The notes below the pieces were generated by a model, which was given only the letters and a program-made list of their open reading frames with translations, made no database searches and was not told the DNA's origin. A DNA stretch of 64,000 nt, taken from the NCBI GenBank assembly GCA_032719365.1, contig CM064871.1:64678416-64742415 (forward strand), in the 5' to 3' direction. Positions within the stretch are counted from its first letter, which is position 1. Each line of letters begins with the position of its first letter. This DNA is from Prinsepia uniflora (lineage: Eukaryota; Streptophyta; Magnoliopsida; Rosales; Rosaceae). Below are positions 24,164 through 36,305 of this stretch, piece after piece. The position numbers and the translations under genes are program-made.

Positions 24164-26146
24164 TCACCTTGGTCGTATGTGTCCTAATGTACCATAGTGA
24201 TGGCATATAGGATTGAACCCTTTTGACTTCAGTGAAACAAATGGAGCAAGTGATGAAGAATCATCTCTTTTTGCACTTATACCAAAATTTTCAATATTGG
24301 ATCCTTTAGAACATGAGACATGATTCTCAAGATCATTTTCTTCGAAATTTAAAGATTCACTCTTAAGAATATTACACCTAGGCTGAATGTGACCAAATGC
24401 CCCACCATGATGACATGTATGAATGAATTTCTTAGCTCTAGAAAATAATGCTGCTTTGAGAGACAATGGCTCGATAGATTGAGACTGAATTCCACAAACT
24501 TTGAGAGATTTTTCAACTTGTTGAAGTTGAGATAAAGATTTAGACTCATTGACAAATTTAGTTACTGATTTAGTACTTGCGTTTAAACTTATACTAGAAA
24601 ACCCAAGTCCACTCTTATCCCCATGCAACTTCCCATTCCTAACATTTTATCAATTTTTTCTACTCCTATGGTTAGTTGGATTATTTTCTCATTTGCTATA
24701 TTCAATTGACACAACAAACTTTTGTTGGACTCTTGGACAAGGGATTAGTAGCAGTTGAGACATTTACTTGACTTTCAATATCATTTTTCAAGAGCATCAA
24801 ACTATCCAACTTAACTTCTAATGTCGTAATTATGTCACTCAAATCTTTTTTAGTTTCCTTTGAAGTTTTATTTTCCTGTTCAAGATCTGTGACTTTTCTT
24901 TGAAACATCAGATTACTCTCTTTAATCTTACACGTCTCATTGACAAGCAAGTCATATTTTTCACACAAACCATTATATGATATATCATCCTATGAATGGT
25001 CATCTTCATCAAACAACTACTCATCATCACAAGACTGTTTTTCCTTCATTTGATGTGAGAAACTATTCACAAATAGAGTCATAAACTAACATAGCAAGAT
25101 AAACAAGACCTATTTCATCATCAGAGGAAGATGAGAACACAAATGATTCATCACTACCACTTTCACTTGAGCATTCAATTTTGACTTTGCCCATATTCTT
25201 AAAGCCTTTCTTGATGTTTTTTTTTCACATTTCAACAGCTATGTGACCAATCCTATCACAAGTAAAACACTTGACTGATCTTCTATTCCCTTTAGTACTT
25301 TTGAAACCTGAAAAATCTTTCATTTTGTGACTCAAACTTCCCTTTGTTTTTAGTCGCCCCTTGAATTTTTTAGTAGAAAGAGCCATTTGATTCTCCACAC
25401 TTTGGGAAGAATCATACCATACATCAGATTCAACTTGAGCAGATTGCAAAGCAATATTTTTTTCCCTTTAAAAATCCAAGTTTTCCATGTCCATTTCCAC
25501 TTCAAATGTCATTAGCTTACCCATCAACTTTGTGAACCTAATCTCATTTAAGTTTTGAGTTTCCATTATTGCAATTTTCTTAGGTCTAAATTTGTTGGGT
25601 AAGAATCTAAGGATCTTCTGGAGAATGGGTCCTCCTAGACTAACACATTCATTAGTCATAGACTCAAGCCATTCATAAACTTCTGAAAAATTTGCAAACT
25701 CATCCATCATACTTTTTTAAAACTTTTCTAAAGCCATTTGAAGTTTGAGATCTTGGACTTGAGAATCTCTTTCATGTATAATTCTTAACTTATCCCAAAC
25801 TTGTTTTATTATGATGCAATTCCTTATGTGTGCAAGCTGTGACATGAACAAGGCTGTGACAATTGCATTTCTAGCCTTTTTGTTAGAGGATAGAAAGAGC
25901 TTCTTCTTAAGTCCAATCTGATCATGGTTTACTTATGACCTCACCATCTATAGTTTTCCTAGGACACCTCCACTCAATGGTCAAATAATCATATGCATTA
26001 TCATCATAATCCCCAAGAAAATTTTCAAACTTTTCTTTGCAACGAGCATAATTTGTACCATCAAGAAAATGAGGAGCATTACAAAAGTTCCTGTTATGAC
26101 CCATCACTAACTCTAGCTGGATACCAACAATTAACCTTAGGACCAA
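24164..26146 (-). pseudogene. Copia-type gag remnant with zinc knuckles
   Basis: Read leftward from 26146: PHFLDGTNYARCKEKFENFL (gag N-terminus), a UBN2-like stretch (ARNAIVTALFMSQLAHI, then VWDKLRIIHERDSQVQ), the block at 25710-25468 (FLPNKFRPKKIAIMET), a zinc knuckle KCFTCDRIGHIAVEM at about 25230 whose last Cys is lost, an acidic stretch, a coiled-coil-like segment at 24968-24702 (EKYDLLVNETCKIKE, LEQENKTSKETKKDL), and CHHGGAFGHIQPRC and CHHYGTLGHIRPR at 24420 and 24170. Stops separate the blocks. The order resembles gag of SIRE/Maximus-like copia elements; this is by similarity of motifs only. Confidence 0.75.
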
Positions 26147-26641
26147 CTCTATGTGTATCTAGATTTTAAACTGATACCAACTAAAGTTGTATATCAGGCC
26201 TACATGTACAAGGACGTCACTCACACAATCAACAGTCACAGATTGCAACTAGTTGCGTCAAGAAGCAGCAAACAAAACACAAGAAGTGCACACATAGTCA
26301 ACGCAATATCACAAGCTCCCTACAACAACAGATTCACAGTAGTGACACCTTATGCACTCAAAAACTCTGTTAATGTAGGCAGCCTTGTACTAGTTCTAAG
26401 TAAGGCAGTGTGTTGAAAAACAACATGCCTTCTCAATCGTTTCATATTAGATGAATTCTGCAATATATGAACAACATGACTAGTGACACATATCACTTAG
26501 AACAGATTCAAGGCGTCATAAACTAGTATACCAAAAAATAAATGAACACTCAAAGCTTGGTAGCCAGAAACCTTCCTCAAGGTGAAAACTAAGGGTCAAT
26601 CTGCTGACTAGGAAATCCACTATATTCAATATTCAATGCAA
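26147..26641. other. Untranslated leader region of the gag element
   Basis: Sequence between the gag start and the right direct repeat. No coding signal. CTGATACCAAC at about 26171 is the only primer-site-like motif. Confidence 0.35.
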
Positions 26642-27779
26642 GGTAAAATCTAGCTTGATCTCTAAGAACTAAATCTAGAGGCAACCATACCTTGTGCAAT
26701 ATCAAACTCCTTCAATGACAGCTTCCCAACTGCAACCCACAACTTGTAGCAACATAGCTCTTCACTAATGATTCTCACAAAGTCAAAAAATCAGTGACAT
26801 CGACCTTGTTCTTCATTGATTTTGGCAGCCAAATGGCCCATATATATGAATAAAAACCTAGATGATAAATTTTAATCCAAGTTCATCAAATCATGATACT
26901 TGATAAACCCAGATGTGTGGTTTCAAACAAAAATAATTGGGGATGAAATCAAACTATGTTTCAATCTGAGTTCTTCAGGCCATGAATCATATAGAATACA
27001 CATGAATTTAAGAACCTAGAAATTTACCTAAAAACAAAGTTTTAGAAATCAAAATCAGATTTTCAAGAATGAAACAAACATCAAGGAAAATTCAAACATC
27101 GAACATCTATTTTTCACTCAGCAGTCTTTTAACAAAAACCAGTTTTAAAAACAATTGTCAAAACCCAGAGCTAGATTTGATATTAAGGAAACAAACATCG
27201 AGGGAACCAAAATTTAGATTTCAAAATCAGATTTTCAAGAATGAAACAAACATCAAGGAAAATTCAGACATTGAAAATACATTTTTCATTCATCAATCTT
27301 TTCACAAAAACCAACTTTGAAAACTACTATCAAAAACCAATGCTGGATTTTTTTTTTCACGCTTACCTCGTGGATGAACCAACTCGCTACCCTATATTCC
27401 CGAAACTGTTAAAACACGTCAAAATGCACACTTAAACAGTTAATGTCGCAATCTGACAAAAATACCTTTGAGTAAAACAAAACAATTCTTAGTTAAAACA
27501 TTTTAACAACTGATGGTAAGAACTGAAAACGACGACTAGTTATCCAGCGTTTTTCATAGCTGATAGTAAGAACTTAAAAACGACGATTAGCCATCCAGTG
27601 TTTTTAGAAAACTGTTTCAATTGGTGCAAAAATATGCTTAGCATTGTAGTATACTTTCATTCTCATAGCTTTAGCCATTTTCAAGATAAAACACCAACAT
27701 GACCTAGAGATGCTAACTTGCTAGACTGAACTAAGGTGCATAGTAAGAAAGTTTACAAAGACAAGCAAAAACAATTACA
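26642..27779 (-). repeat. Right long direct repeat (probable 5' LTR)
   Basis: Partner of 21426-22457. It contains an internal tandem duplication of about 170-180 bp (around 27035-27200 and 27215-27345; TTTTCAAGAATGAAACAAAC occurs in both) that the left repeat lacks. Confidence 0.65.
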
Positions 27780-29370
27780 ATCACCTACCTGAACAAAGAC
27801 AATCCAAAAACAAAACTAAAAAACATACCAAAATCACAATCTAACTTCCTGCACTATCAATATAATTTCTACATTCTACAATAATTATCCAGTGAAAATT
27901 CAAATTTCAGCTCATAGATAATTGAAAAATAACAATTAAGAAAAGTATTTCCAAAACCAAAACAGAAATTCAATAATAAATTGAACAATTAACCAAAACC
28001 AAATTAATGGATTCAACTAAGAGAGAGGGGAACTTATACTGAGTGGGAATTTTCGAAAAAGAGAGGTTGCGACGAAGTTTCGGCTGTGGCTACGTAAAGT
28101 GCGACTGAGATAGAGGGACAGCAAGACCAGCAAAGAGGTCGTGCGATGCAGAGAGTGGGTCAGGCTGATGGAGATGGAGAGTGAGAGAGGGAGAGTGCTT
28201 GAGAGAGAGAGAGAGAGGAGGCGGGGTTGCTGGGTTTGGGTTTAGGTTTGCATAGAATAAAGGGAGAAAATGATGAGAGGAAAGGGAAGAGGAAAAGAAC
28301 AGTGTCGACGTTGATGTCTGAATGAATGACCTCGGCCAACATAATTCGTTGGGCAACAATTCATGAAATCGTCGGAAAAAATGCCATTTTCAATCTTTCG
28401 CAAAATTTTCCTTGGAAGTTTTATTTTTGGCAAGAAAATGGTTATATTGATGAAAATATGACTAATCAAAAAAATCAGGTCTGATGATAGAATTTTTAAG
28501 ATTGGAATACTTCACTTTGTGGTTTTACCTGCCTAAAACTCCATCGATAGAAATCATCATGTTTTATGGAGCTTGCATGCCTCGACTATTAAATTTGTGA
28601 ATTTCAAGGCATTTTTGAAATTTTGGTTTAATTGGCACTTAACTAATGAAATTTCAAGAAATTCCCCGCCACTTATACTAATCTATTAAATATAATAGAA
28701 ATTATCAAACGAGTCTATTCAGTTGGTTCTAGTGTTAACTTGTAAAAAATTAGTTTCAAATTTGAACCCTAATGAATTGTATAGAAAATTTCCAAAATTT
28801 TCCCATTCCCTTAAAAGAAAAAAAGAAAAGAATTGAAATTGATTTAATACCTTCACTTTTACTATTTATCATTTCAAATTTTCAACAAGGGATTGGTTAC
28901 TATTGGTCATTTTTTATTACGCAATTGTATTTTAGTAATTCAAAATAATTCAACCAGGTTACTGTTCACTTTAATTACTCGTTTGAACAATAGATTGCTT
29001 ACTATTAGTCATTTTTTTTTTATTACACAAGCATATTTTAGTAATACAAAAAAGTTTAACTAGTCTATACTTGCTTTAAGTGCTAATTATTTATTTTGAA
29101 GAAAATATCATTAAAAGCTAATTGTTTAAATGGTAAACTCGATAGGAGTATTTTATAATTAAAAACAAATTATATAACAAATAGGGATTAGCCCTTTTCA
29201 CATATAAAGGCACATCGTAGTATTTATTAAAAAAATTATTTAATTAATTTATTTGAGCCAATATGATTGACAAAAAAAAAATATTAAAAACAGTTTGGTG
29301 TGAAGAATTAGCTAAAATCGATAATCAAGTACAAATTCAAGTTATAAGCCCCACTAGTATGCACAAAAGA
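27780..29370. other. AT-rich intergenic region upstream of the E2 gene
   Basis: No supported gene. It holds a (GA)n stretch near 28195-28220 and long AT-rich runs. Overlapping minus-strand open frames at 28090-28469 are Ser/Pro/Leu-rich and created by CT-rich sequence. A tRNA-promoter-like pair (CAGTTGGTTCTAG near 28720 and TTTGAACCC near 28765) hints at a decayed SINE, weakly. Confidence 0.5.
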
Positions 29371-29408
29371 TCAGTGGCAAAGAGAAGAAGACACGGCAGT
29401 ACAATATA

Positions 29409-29429
29409 AGAGAGAGAGAGAGAGAGAGA
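29409..29429. repeat. (GA)n in the E2 gene promoter or leader
   Basis: About 21 bp of GA, 60-80 bp upstream of TATA-like sequences. GA repeats near plant transcription starts are common. Confidence 0.85.
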
Positions 29430-29466
29430 CAGCGCTGACCCTTTAGGCTTCTAATACCAAATTTTC

Positions 29467-29510
29467 CGTGCAATATAAATCAAAATCCTTCCACCATAAA
29501 TAAAGCTTTT
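29467..29510 (+). promoter_or_regulatory. Candidate TATA elements of the E2 gene
   Basis: AATATAAATC at about 29473 and CATAAATAAAG at about 29497 are TATA-like and lie about 200 bp upstream of the proposed 5' UTR intron donor at 29706. The start site is not determined. Confidence 0.35.
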
Positions 29511-29705
29511 ACCCTAAAAATAATCTCTCCACCTCTCTCTCTCATGATCGTCCGGTCACCGGGGAATCATTTTCACGTCGTCTGTGTTATAACACCAATC
29601 TACTGTCTCGTGGGAAATTCCTGATCTGCCTAAATTTCCCTTTTGAATCCCGCGATTCTGGGCATCTGCCTCCTTGAATCAAATTCTCTCGCCGTCGGCT
29701 AACAG

Positions 29706-30344
29706 GTGGTCTTAATTTTAGCTTTCTTTTTGCCTATATTATAACATATGCCTTAATTGAATTGGGCTGTGATTTGTGGTGTGTAGGGAATTCGATTGCG
29801 AAGAAGATCCAGTTTCTTAATTGTAATACGACAAAATAAACCCTAATTTTCGTTTTCAATTTGTAAATCATAGTAGCTTCAGGGGATTACTGAGATATGG
29901 ATCTCGGGTTTTCATTATTGCCTGCTGTGCTTTTGTTATGTTTGTAGTTCGAACGCGTAAGGGAGCAATCAGTTGACTATAATTTTGGGTTAATTGGATC
30001 CCTTTAGTCTTTTATGGAAATCATATGATTTAGTTGAACTCAGATGCATCAATTTCAGTCCATTAGTTTGAGGTATTCATGCAATTTTGAATTACAAACT
30101 GGAATTGGCATGATTTGGCCTTTGAATCTTTGTTCATTTATAGGTTTGATCATGAGTTAAATTTTATTTGGCCTCAGTTATGTTGCTTCAGTGCCTAAAC
30201 ATGCTGCTTTGTTTATACTTTAAACACATGGTCTGTTGATGAAGTTGTCAAGTTTGTTTCCTGCGTGCTTTTATATGTGCACAATGTTTTGGAAAAGTAT
30301 TTGGCTATCACTGAGTATTATTTGCGGGTTGGTCTAATATATAG
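29706..30344 (+). other. 5' UTR intron of the E2 gene
   Basis: Donor AACAG|GTGGTC at 29705/29706 and acceptor ATATAG|GCGGTG at 30344/30345, ten bases before the start codon. Leader introns are usual in plant UBC genes. The exact donor is inferred; another candidate leader exon follows GTGTAG at about 29787. Confidence 0.55.
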
Positions 30345-30353
30345 GCGGTGAGG

Positions 30354-32191
30354 ATGTCGACTCCAGCAAGGAAGAGATTAATGAGGGATTTCAAGAGGTT
30401 GCAACAGGATCCCCCCGCTGGTATAAGTGGTGCTCCTCAAGACAATAATATTATGCTTTGGAATGCTGTTATATTTGGGTATGTCTCGCGAGGAGATTAT
30501 ATTTTGTTGCCTTTTTCGGTTCATTTTGATAGTTTTCTTGAGCTCCCATCTAATTTTCATTGTTTGAATTGCAGGCCTGATGACACTCCATGGGATGGAG
30601 GTATAAACTGAGAAGAATTTCATATCGTGTTGCAGTTGGATTTTTTCTTATGTCATGTGTAATGTTTTAAGCTGCATCTTTTGTGATATGTTTGTTATTT
30701 CCAGGTACATTTAAATTGACACTTCAATTCACAGAGGATTATCCAAATAAGCCACCAACAGTCCGATTTGTTTCTCGAATGTTTCATCCAAATAGTAAGT
30801 TCAAAACAGAAGCATTATTGGCACTTGTATGCACATATTCATCTGTACATGACTTGGTACATGTGTAAGCACGTAGAAATGTTAATAATTGTTATTATTA
30901 ATGGTCCCTAAATTATTCTAGGATTTTACTTTGCTATGAGGTTTCAAGTTACCCAGTTTACCACTAGGCTTCATGTATTTGCACCTACCTACCAAGGATA
31001 TCTAGTATATAGGTTTATACAAATGTGTTGTGCGACTGTTTCTTCTCTTGTATTGGGTTCCTATCCGGATTAGTCTTATTCTGAATTGTACCTGTCAGTA
31101 TATTTTTTTTTGGGGAAAAATAACTGGGTCTTCCATTGTTTCTTAGTCATTATGCACCCCATTTACTTACCGTACTGGCTTTTCATGGGTGAACAAGGAG
31201 CTGGGCAGAGGGAAATTTTTTGTATTTCAGGTTTCTTATAAGCTACCAAATATTTGGTAATTTAGATTGAATCACTGACCATCTTCACTTTCCCACCTTG
31301 TTGCTGGCCCTTGTACCTTTTTGCATTTTTATATCATTTAATGCTCACGTTTATGAATATTTTTGAACAAAATAACCAGGATGGAATTACTTGGAAATAT
31401 TTCAGCTGTTTCAAATTTTAATTTGTCATTGTTTTCAGTTTACGCGGATGGAAGCATATGTTTGGACATCCTACAGAATCAGTGGAGCCCTATTTATGAT
31501 GTGGCAGCAATACTTACCTCCATCCAGGTATTTGATTTTGTTCTTTTCATGAATGGTGATTTATAGTGCTTTGATTTTTTGACAGTCACGCTTATTAGTG
31601 TGTCATGCGATAATGATTCTGTTTGTAAATGACACCATGTGTGAAAATCACACTTCACTATTTTTGAGTCACGCAATTGGGTTCTAGTAAATCTAATGGC
31701 TCCATCTTGTGCATTCTAATCTAATGGCTCCATCTTGTGCATTCTAATCTAATGGCTCCATCTTGTGCATTCTTATCTAAAGGTTCCATCTTGTGCATTC
31801 TAATCTAATGGCTCCATCTTGTCAAGGCAACTGATTGCTCTAGCCTGAGTTATTCGGTTATTCATTGAAAAAAATTATTACACCTTTCTATTTTCTTTCA
31901 TCCATCTCATCAACGCATTCAAATGCACATTCAGGCCCAACTATGCTCATTAGTAATTTTCAAGAAATTATCGTCTATTCCTATATGTTTCATCTCTCAT
32001 TCCATAGAACAAGAATCCTCAAAGCATGTACAAATCAAGTGTTTCTTACTTCACCTTTCTTAACTCATGCTGCTTCGCTTTGCATCTAAATTTGGAACCA
32101 TCTAACTACACTTGGATTTTCACGTCCCTTAATTCTTGGCTGCCAATTTGTACTCTACGGGTAGATACTTTGCACAGAGCTATCTGTGTAT

Positions 32192-32271
<80 letters not shown>

Positions 32272-32635
32272 TCTCTCTATCTCTCTCTCATACTCTCTCT
32301 CTCTCTCTCTCTCTCTTTCGTATGTGCGCATGCATGTGGATATATGACATTTGATCAATATAACAATATGAAATGCATGCATGTGGATATATGACATTTG
32401 ATCAATATAACAATATGAAATACGATATTGGGAAGTTAACTTTTCTTACTGGCCTATTTTTCAGACTGCATGTCATATTTTAATTCATACTATATTCTTA
32501 TTGCAGTCATTGCTCTGTGATCCAAACCCAAACTCGCCAGCGAATTCAGAAGCCGCACGGATGTTCAGTGAGAACAAGCGCGAATACAATAGGAGGGTCC
32601 GGGAGATTGTTGAGCAGAGTTGGACTGCCGATTAA
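30354..32635 (+). CDS. UBC2: RAD6-type ubiquitin-conjugating enzyme E2 (UBC1/UBC2-like), 152 aa
   Basis: E2 enzyme: takes ubiquitin from E1 on its active cysteine and passes it to substrates with an E3. Plant RAD6 homologues act in histone H2B monoubiquitination (with HUB1/HUB2) and DNA damage tolerance, in the nucleus. Coding exons: 30354-30478, 30575-30600, 30705-30794, 31439-31527, 32507-32635; all introns are GT-AG and the sum is 459 nt, the exact length of plant UBC1/2/3. The start is MSTPARKRLMRDFKRLQ. The HPN motif ends exon 3 of this list and Cys88 sits in SICLDILQ in the next exon; the C-terminus is VEQSWTAD. The ATG at 30354 is preferred over an in-frame upstream GTG at 30348. A 5' UTR intron (29706-30344) precedes it. 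UBC1/2/3 paralogues are nearly identical, so the symbol marks the family only. Intact; expected to be functional. Confidence 0.97.
31692..31826. repeat. 28-bp minisatellite in E2 intron
   Basis: Five copies (last partial) of a unit containing CTAATGGCTCCATCTTGTGC, in the intron after exon 31439-31527. Confidence 0.95.
32192..32316. repeat. (CT)n microsatellite in E2 intron
   Basis: About 75 bp of pure CT followed by interrupted CT, about 190 bp upstream of the last exon. The Ser-Leu and Arg-Glu open frames through it are artefacts. Confidence 0.97.
32330..32422. repeat. Tandem duplication of about 49 bp in E2 intron
   Basis: The segment from GCATGCATGTGGATATATG to ATATGAAAT occurs twice in a row with almost no change, so the duplication is recent. 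Confidence 0.9.
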
Positions 32636-33161
32636 TCTACTCATAGTGGTGGACATAGTGGTGGACAACGTCCGGAAAATCAGTTGAACGGCCTGTTTAA
32701 TAACTTTGAAAACTTAAAAACTATTTGTGTTGTGAAGAACTCGATTCCGGGTCTTGTGAAATGTTTGATCGGTCTTTCATTCAACGGCATATGCCTCCTA
32801 TATGGATATCTTTACCTTGGACCAGCTGGCTTGCAGTTTTCTTCCACCTGCATTTACTTTTGCGCCAATCGTATTCTATCCTGAGGTTGAAGAAATTCTT
32901 GCTTGCAACTGTTGTATACAGTTTGCATCCCAGATCACGTGACCAGCACGTGAGGGATTGATTGTCTTTCATGGTTGTATGCACTATTCTTTCATGGGGC
33001 TGGAGGAAAACATGTGTTTATTAATTGACTGCTTATTGTGGACTGACTTAGTAAAAGCTTCATACTTGTCTGAAGGTAAAACATGTGTTTCCATTTTATT
33101 CATATGAACACCATGCATAAAACAACAGGTAAAATCCAATGAAAGCCTATTGCTGTTGCTT
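32636..33161. other. Space between two convergent genes (both 3' UTRs)
   Basis: Holds the 3' UTR of the E2 gene (from 32636) and that of the LRR pseudokinase (from 33161 on the other strand). Only 526 bp separate the stop codons, so the transcripts may meet or overlap. No further gene seen. Confidence 0.6.
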
Positions 33162-36100
33162 CTACATCTGTGAGCTGAGATTGCCGCTGCTGGTCCATCC
33201 TTCTTGAACCTGAATCGAATACTGCAAGTTCCAGAGAACATTATCGATGGACGGACGCTTGCTCGGATCTCTGCTCAGACAGTTGACGGTGATTTCCACG
33301 GCAGTCTTCAACGATTGGTATGCAAAGCTTCCTTGAATGGAAGGATCTATAACTCCTCGTAGTCTCGATGGTCCTTCTATCAACCCTTTCTCTAACTGTT
33401 GATTCAAAGAAGCAATGAATTAGGTGTTTCCAAAAATACGTCGGAGGCAAAATCAGAAATGCAGCGTTTTTTAATACGGTTGATGACATACTGACAACCG
33501 TTTTTTTTTTTTTTTTACAACCAAGAACAATTTAGTCTAGCCACCTAATATTACAGTAAAGTGATACTCATTTTTACATGTTACATAGGAGATTTTGAGG
33601 TCGGACTCTTAAAATTTGAGGTTGATACTTAATGTATATGATGTTATTCCCATCGGCAATATAAAAATAAGTACAAAGTGAATGAACAACTAAAAAATTC
33701 TCTATTAACCAAATTTGAAATCGCAACCGTCCAATAAAAATTATCGGTTTACTCACTCACAGCTTAGAGGCCACTAACACACAGGGCACCATCTCTACCA
33801 AATCCTAACTGATGTTTAAGACTTGGTAAATCCTATCCAAATCCTAACTGACGTTTAAGACTCTGTAAATCCTAAGTTTTAAACCGTTAAAACTCTGGAT
33901 AATGCTCTTATATTTGATTTAGCAAATAAGTTATAATAATAGTTTCTAAAAAGTGGATTTGAGCTAGTAACGCCTTTTGTTCCCTCAAGTACATTCCCTC
34001 GATGGCAGATAAAGTAAAACCACAAATCTAAAATTGGTTTGTCCAAAAGGAAATTGATTGTCCTATAATATAGGATTGATTATAACGGTCTCTTTAAGTG
34101 TAATTTTTGTTTTTGAAATGATTTACCTGAATCTTTAGGTCATCAACTTCACTTGCTACCGACTTGATCAATCTCCCAGTAAGAACTTGAAGTAGAATGA
34201 TTCCTAGCTGATAGATATCCTCCTTCTCTGCTTCAGCACTGCGATGATGACTCTCCGAAACAATCTGTAAAACAGCAATTACAATTGCTTTAGCTGCAAG
34301 AAACTTCACTTTCTTCCCTAATTTTCATATTGTTTATATTAATACCTGAAATGGCAATGGAAGATTATAGTTACTGATTTTGGCAGAAACACTATCATCC
34401 AGCAATATGTTCTCCATCTTCAAATTGTTTCCAAAAATGCCCGGCGCCACACCGTTGTGTAAGTACTGGACTCCCCTTGCAATGCCAATGGTGACCGCCA
34501 TTCTCTGTGGCCATTTTAGCCACTCTTTCTTTCTCCAATCTGCCAAACTAAACAACATTAAAACAACAAATTCGAATTTTCTCCTTAATCTTTGATTTTA
34601 GAGAAAACTCACCCATGAGATGGTCCATCAACGACCCGTTGGATATGTTCTCAAGAACAATAAACACGGTGCTACTGGTCGGTGTGTTGGGTTGGTCCTG
34701 GTAAGTGACAGTGCAATGTCCGAGAAGGCTGACCAAATGCCTATGCCTCATCTTTGACAAGGCATCCATGCTATGGTTCAAGTTCTGAGGCAGCTGCTTC
34801 TGCTTTAGCTTCACGCATTTCACCAAAACCAGTGACCCATCCCTCAGCCAACCTTTGTAGACCTGTCCTTGAGATCCTTCCCCCATCAAATTCACCGCAT
34901 CGAAATTGTTGGTTGCATCATCGATTTCTTCCAATGTGAAAACACGATAGGGTGGAAGCCCAAGTGTTGGGAGTCTCATCATCTGAGGCACACGCCCTGC
35001 AAAATCCCAACCGATATCATTAAGATTGCATCTTTATTATGTTCTATTATTATTTTTTGGAGAAAACGGGGAAGCATAAGGGCTTACTTGAATCAATGTT
35101 GGGCTTTGGGGAGCTTCTGGTGGAAATTTTCTCAGCCATTGATCTGTCAAATTTATCCTCTGTGTTTCTCTGGCCTGCCCTTTTGATAATGGCCAAAATC
35201 AGCAACCCAATGACCAAAGCAAAACCCAAAACCCCACCAATGACACCAAGTAAGACTCCCAGCTTTATCTTTGACTCTTGTTCATGAGTATTAACTGGAG
35301 GCTTCACGGCCAGGGCTTCCTTGTGGCAAAATGTATATGTATGCTGATACTTTGATCTCCCACCAGACAAACAGTTCCATGAATCAAGAACCGTCCGATT
35401 CGATGACTTTGATCCAATGCAGGAGGGCAGTTTCCCAATCAAAAGGTTTTGTGAAATGTCAACAACTTGGAGCTTCCCGTTGCAGGTTGCATTGGTTGAG
35501 AGAGCTCCGGTGAGTTGGTTCTGAGCCAGATTGAGGGACTGGATTGAAGGAAGAGAGAACAAGAAAGATGGGACTGGTCCCACAAATTTGTTTGATGAGA
35601 TGTCCAATTTCTGAAGCTGATCAAAGTTGATCAAACTTGTGGGAATCTCAGATCTCAGAGAATTATTTTTCAGAACGAGACTCACTAGATTATTTTCCAG
35701 TGAGGGAAATCCAGGGCCCAAGTGGTTGCTGCCTAAGTTGAGTTCTTGCAGAAATTGTAAGCTCTTGAGATCTGGGACAGTCCCATTGAACAAATTTTGG
35801 GAGAAATTTATGATTTTTAGATTCTTCATTGAAGAAATGGAAGCCGGGATTTCACCATTGATGAAATTTGAGCTGAGGTTGAGCTGCTCAAGTGACCAGA
35901 ACCTGTTGATCTTGGCTGGTAGTGGACCCCAAAGGCCCATGGACACCAAAGACAACACTTTCAAGTTGGAAAGCTTTGTGAGAAGAGTGAAGAATGAATC
36001 AATGGAGAAGCTTTTGGACAGAGCCTGCTGAGAAAGGGAGCTTCTGCTTCCGGTGACAGTTAATTCAGTTAACCGGTTATTTGAACATACAATCTTGAGC

Positions 36101-36294
36101 GAAGGGGAAGAAGGGAGGTAGCAGAAGTTGGTCCAATTCGACCATCCTCGAAGAGCTTCTGGATATTCAAGAACCTTCTGAACTTGGAAAAGAATCCTGC
36201 TTTCACTTGGAGTTAACTGAGCAATTGAAGCCGGAGCAAAAATGGCCAGAATCAGAAGCAAAAAACAGGAATAATGCCCGAAATTTTTCATCAT
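33162..36294 (-). CDS. LRR receptor-like pseudokinase (At3g03770-type), 718 aa
   Basis: Coding exons on the minus strand: 36294-35088, 34996-34613, 34539-34346, 34264-34127, 33395-33162; all GT-AG, total 2157 nt. Order: signal peptide (1-26, hydrophobic, ending APASIAQ), LRR N-cap with WSNWTNFC, about eight LRRs (about 105-300; for example LEQLNLSSNFINGEIP), membrane helix 345-370, juxtamembrane, kinase-like domain from about 420. The Gly loop GEGSQG (441-446) and the VAIK-type Lys462 (VLVK) are kept. HRD is replaced by FGN (566-568) and DFG by SNY (586-588), so catalysis is not expected. This matches the family annotated as probable inactive LRR receptor-like kinase At3g03770; the Arabidopsis protein is longer (about 800 aa). 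Ligand and partner are unknown. The gene is intact and converges on the E2 gene. Start: first ATG of two tandem Met codons. Confidence 0.93.
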
Positions 36295-36305
36295 TAACGA
36301 AGAAC

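Larger units (their letters stand above)
21426..27779 (-). mobile_element. Old LTR-type element with copia-like gag and no recognisable pol
   Basis: Diverged direct repeats at about 21426-22457 and 26642-27779 flank a 4.2-kb interior whose only coding remnant is a minus-strand copia-type gag. The order (repeat, gag, non-coding, repeat, read leftward) fits a 5' LTR on the right. No protease, integrase or RT is seen in 22458-24160. Exact LTR ends, TSD and PBS are not clear; CTGATACCAAC at about 26171 could be a displaced primer site. It may be a non-autonomous derivative or an element with pol deleted. Confidence 0.6.

Noticed and set aside
28090..28469. Overlapping minus-strand frames rich in Ser, Pro and Leu
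   Set aside because: Low-complexity CT-rich sequence on that strand; no splice structure, domain or homology that I can recognise.
32026..32397. Ser/Leu- and Arg/Glu-rich frames
   Set aside because: CT repeat in an intron of the E2 gene.
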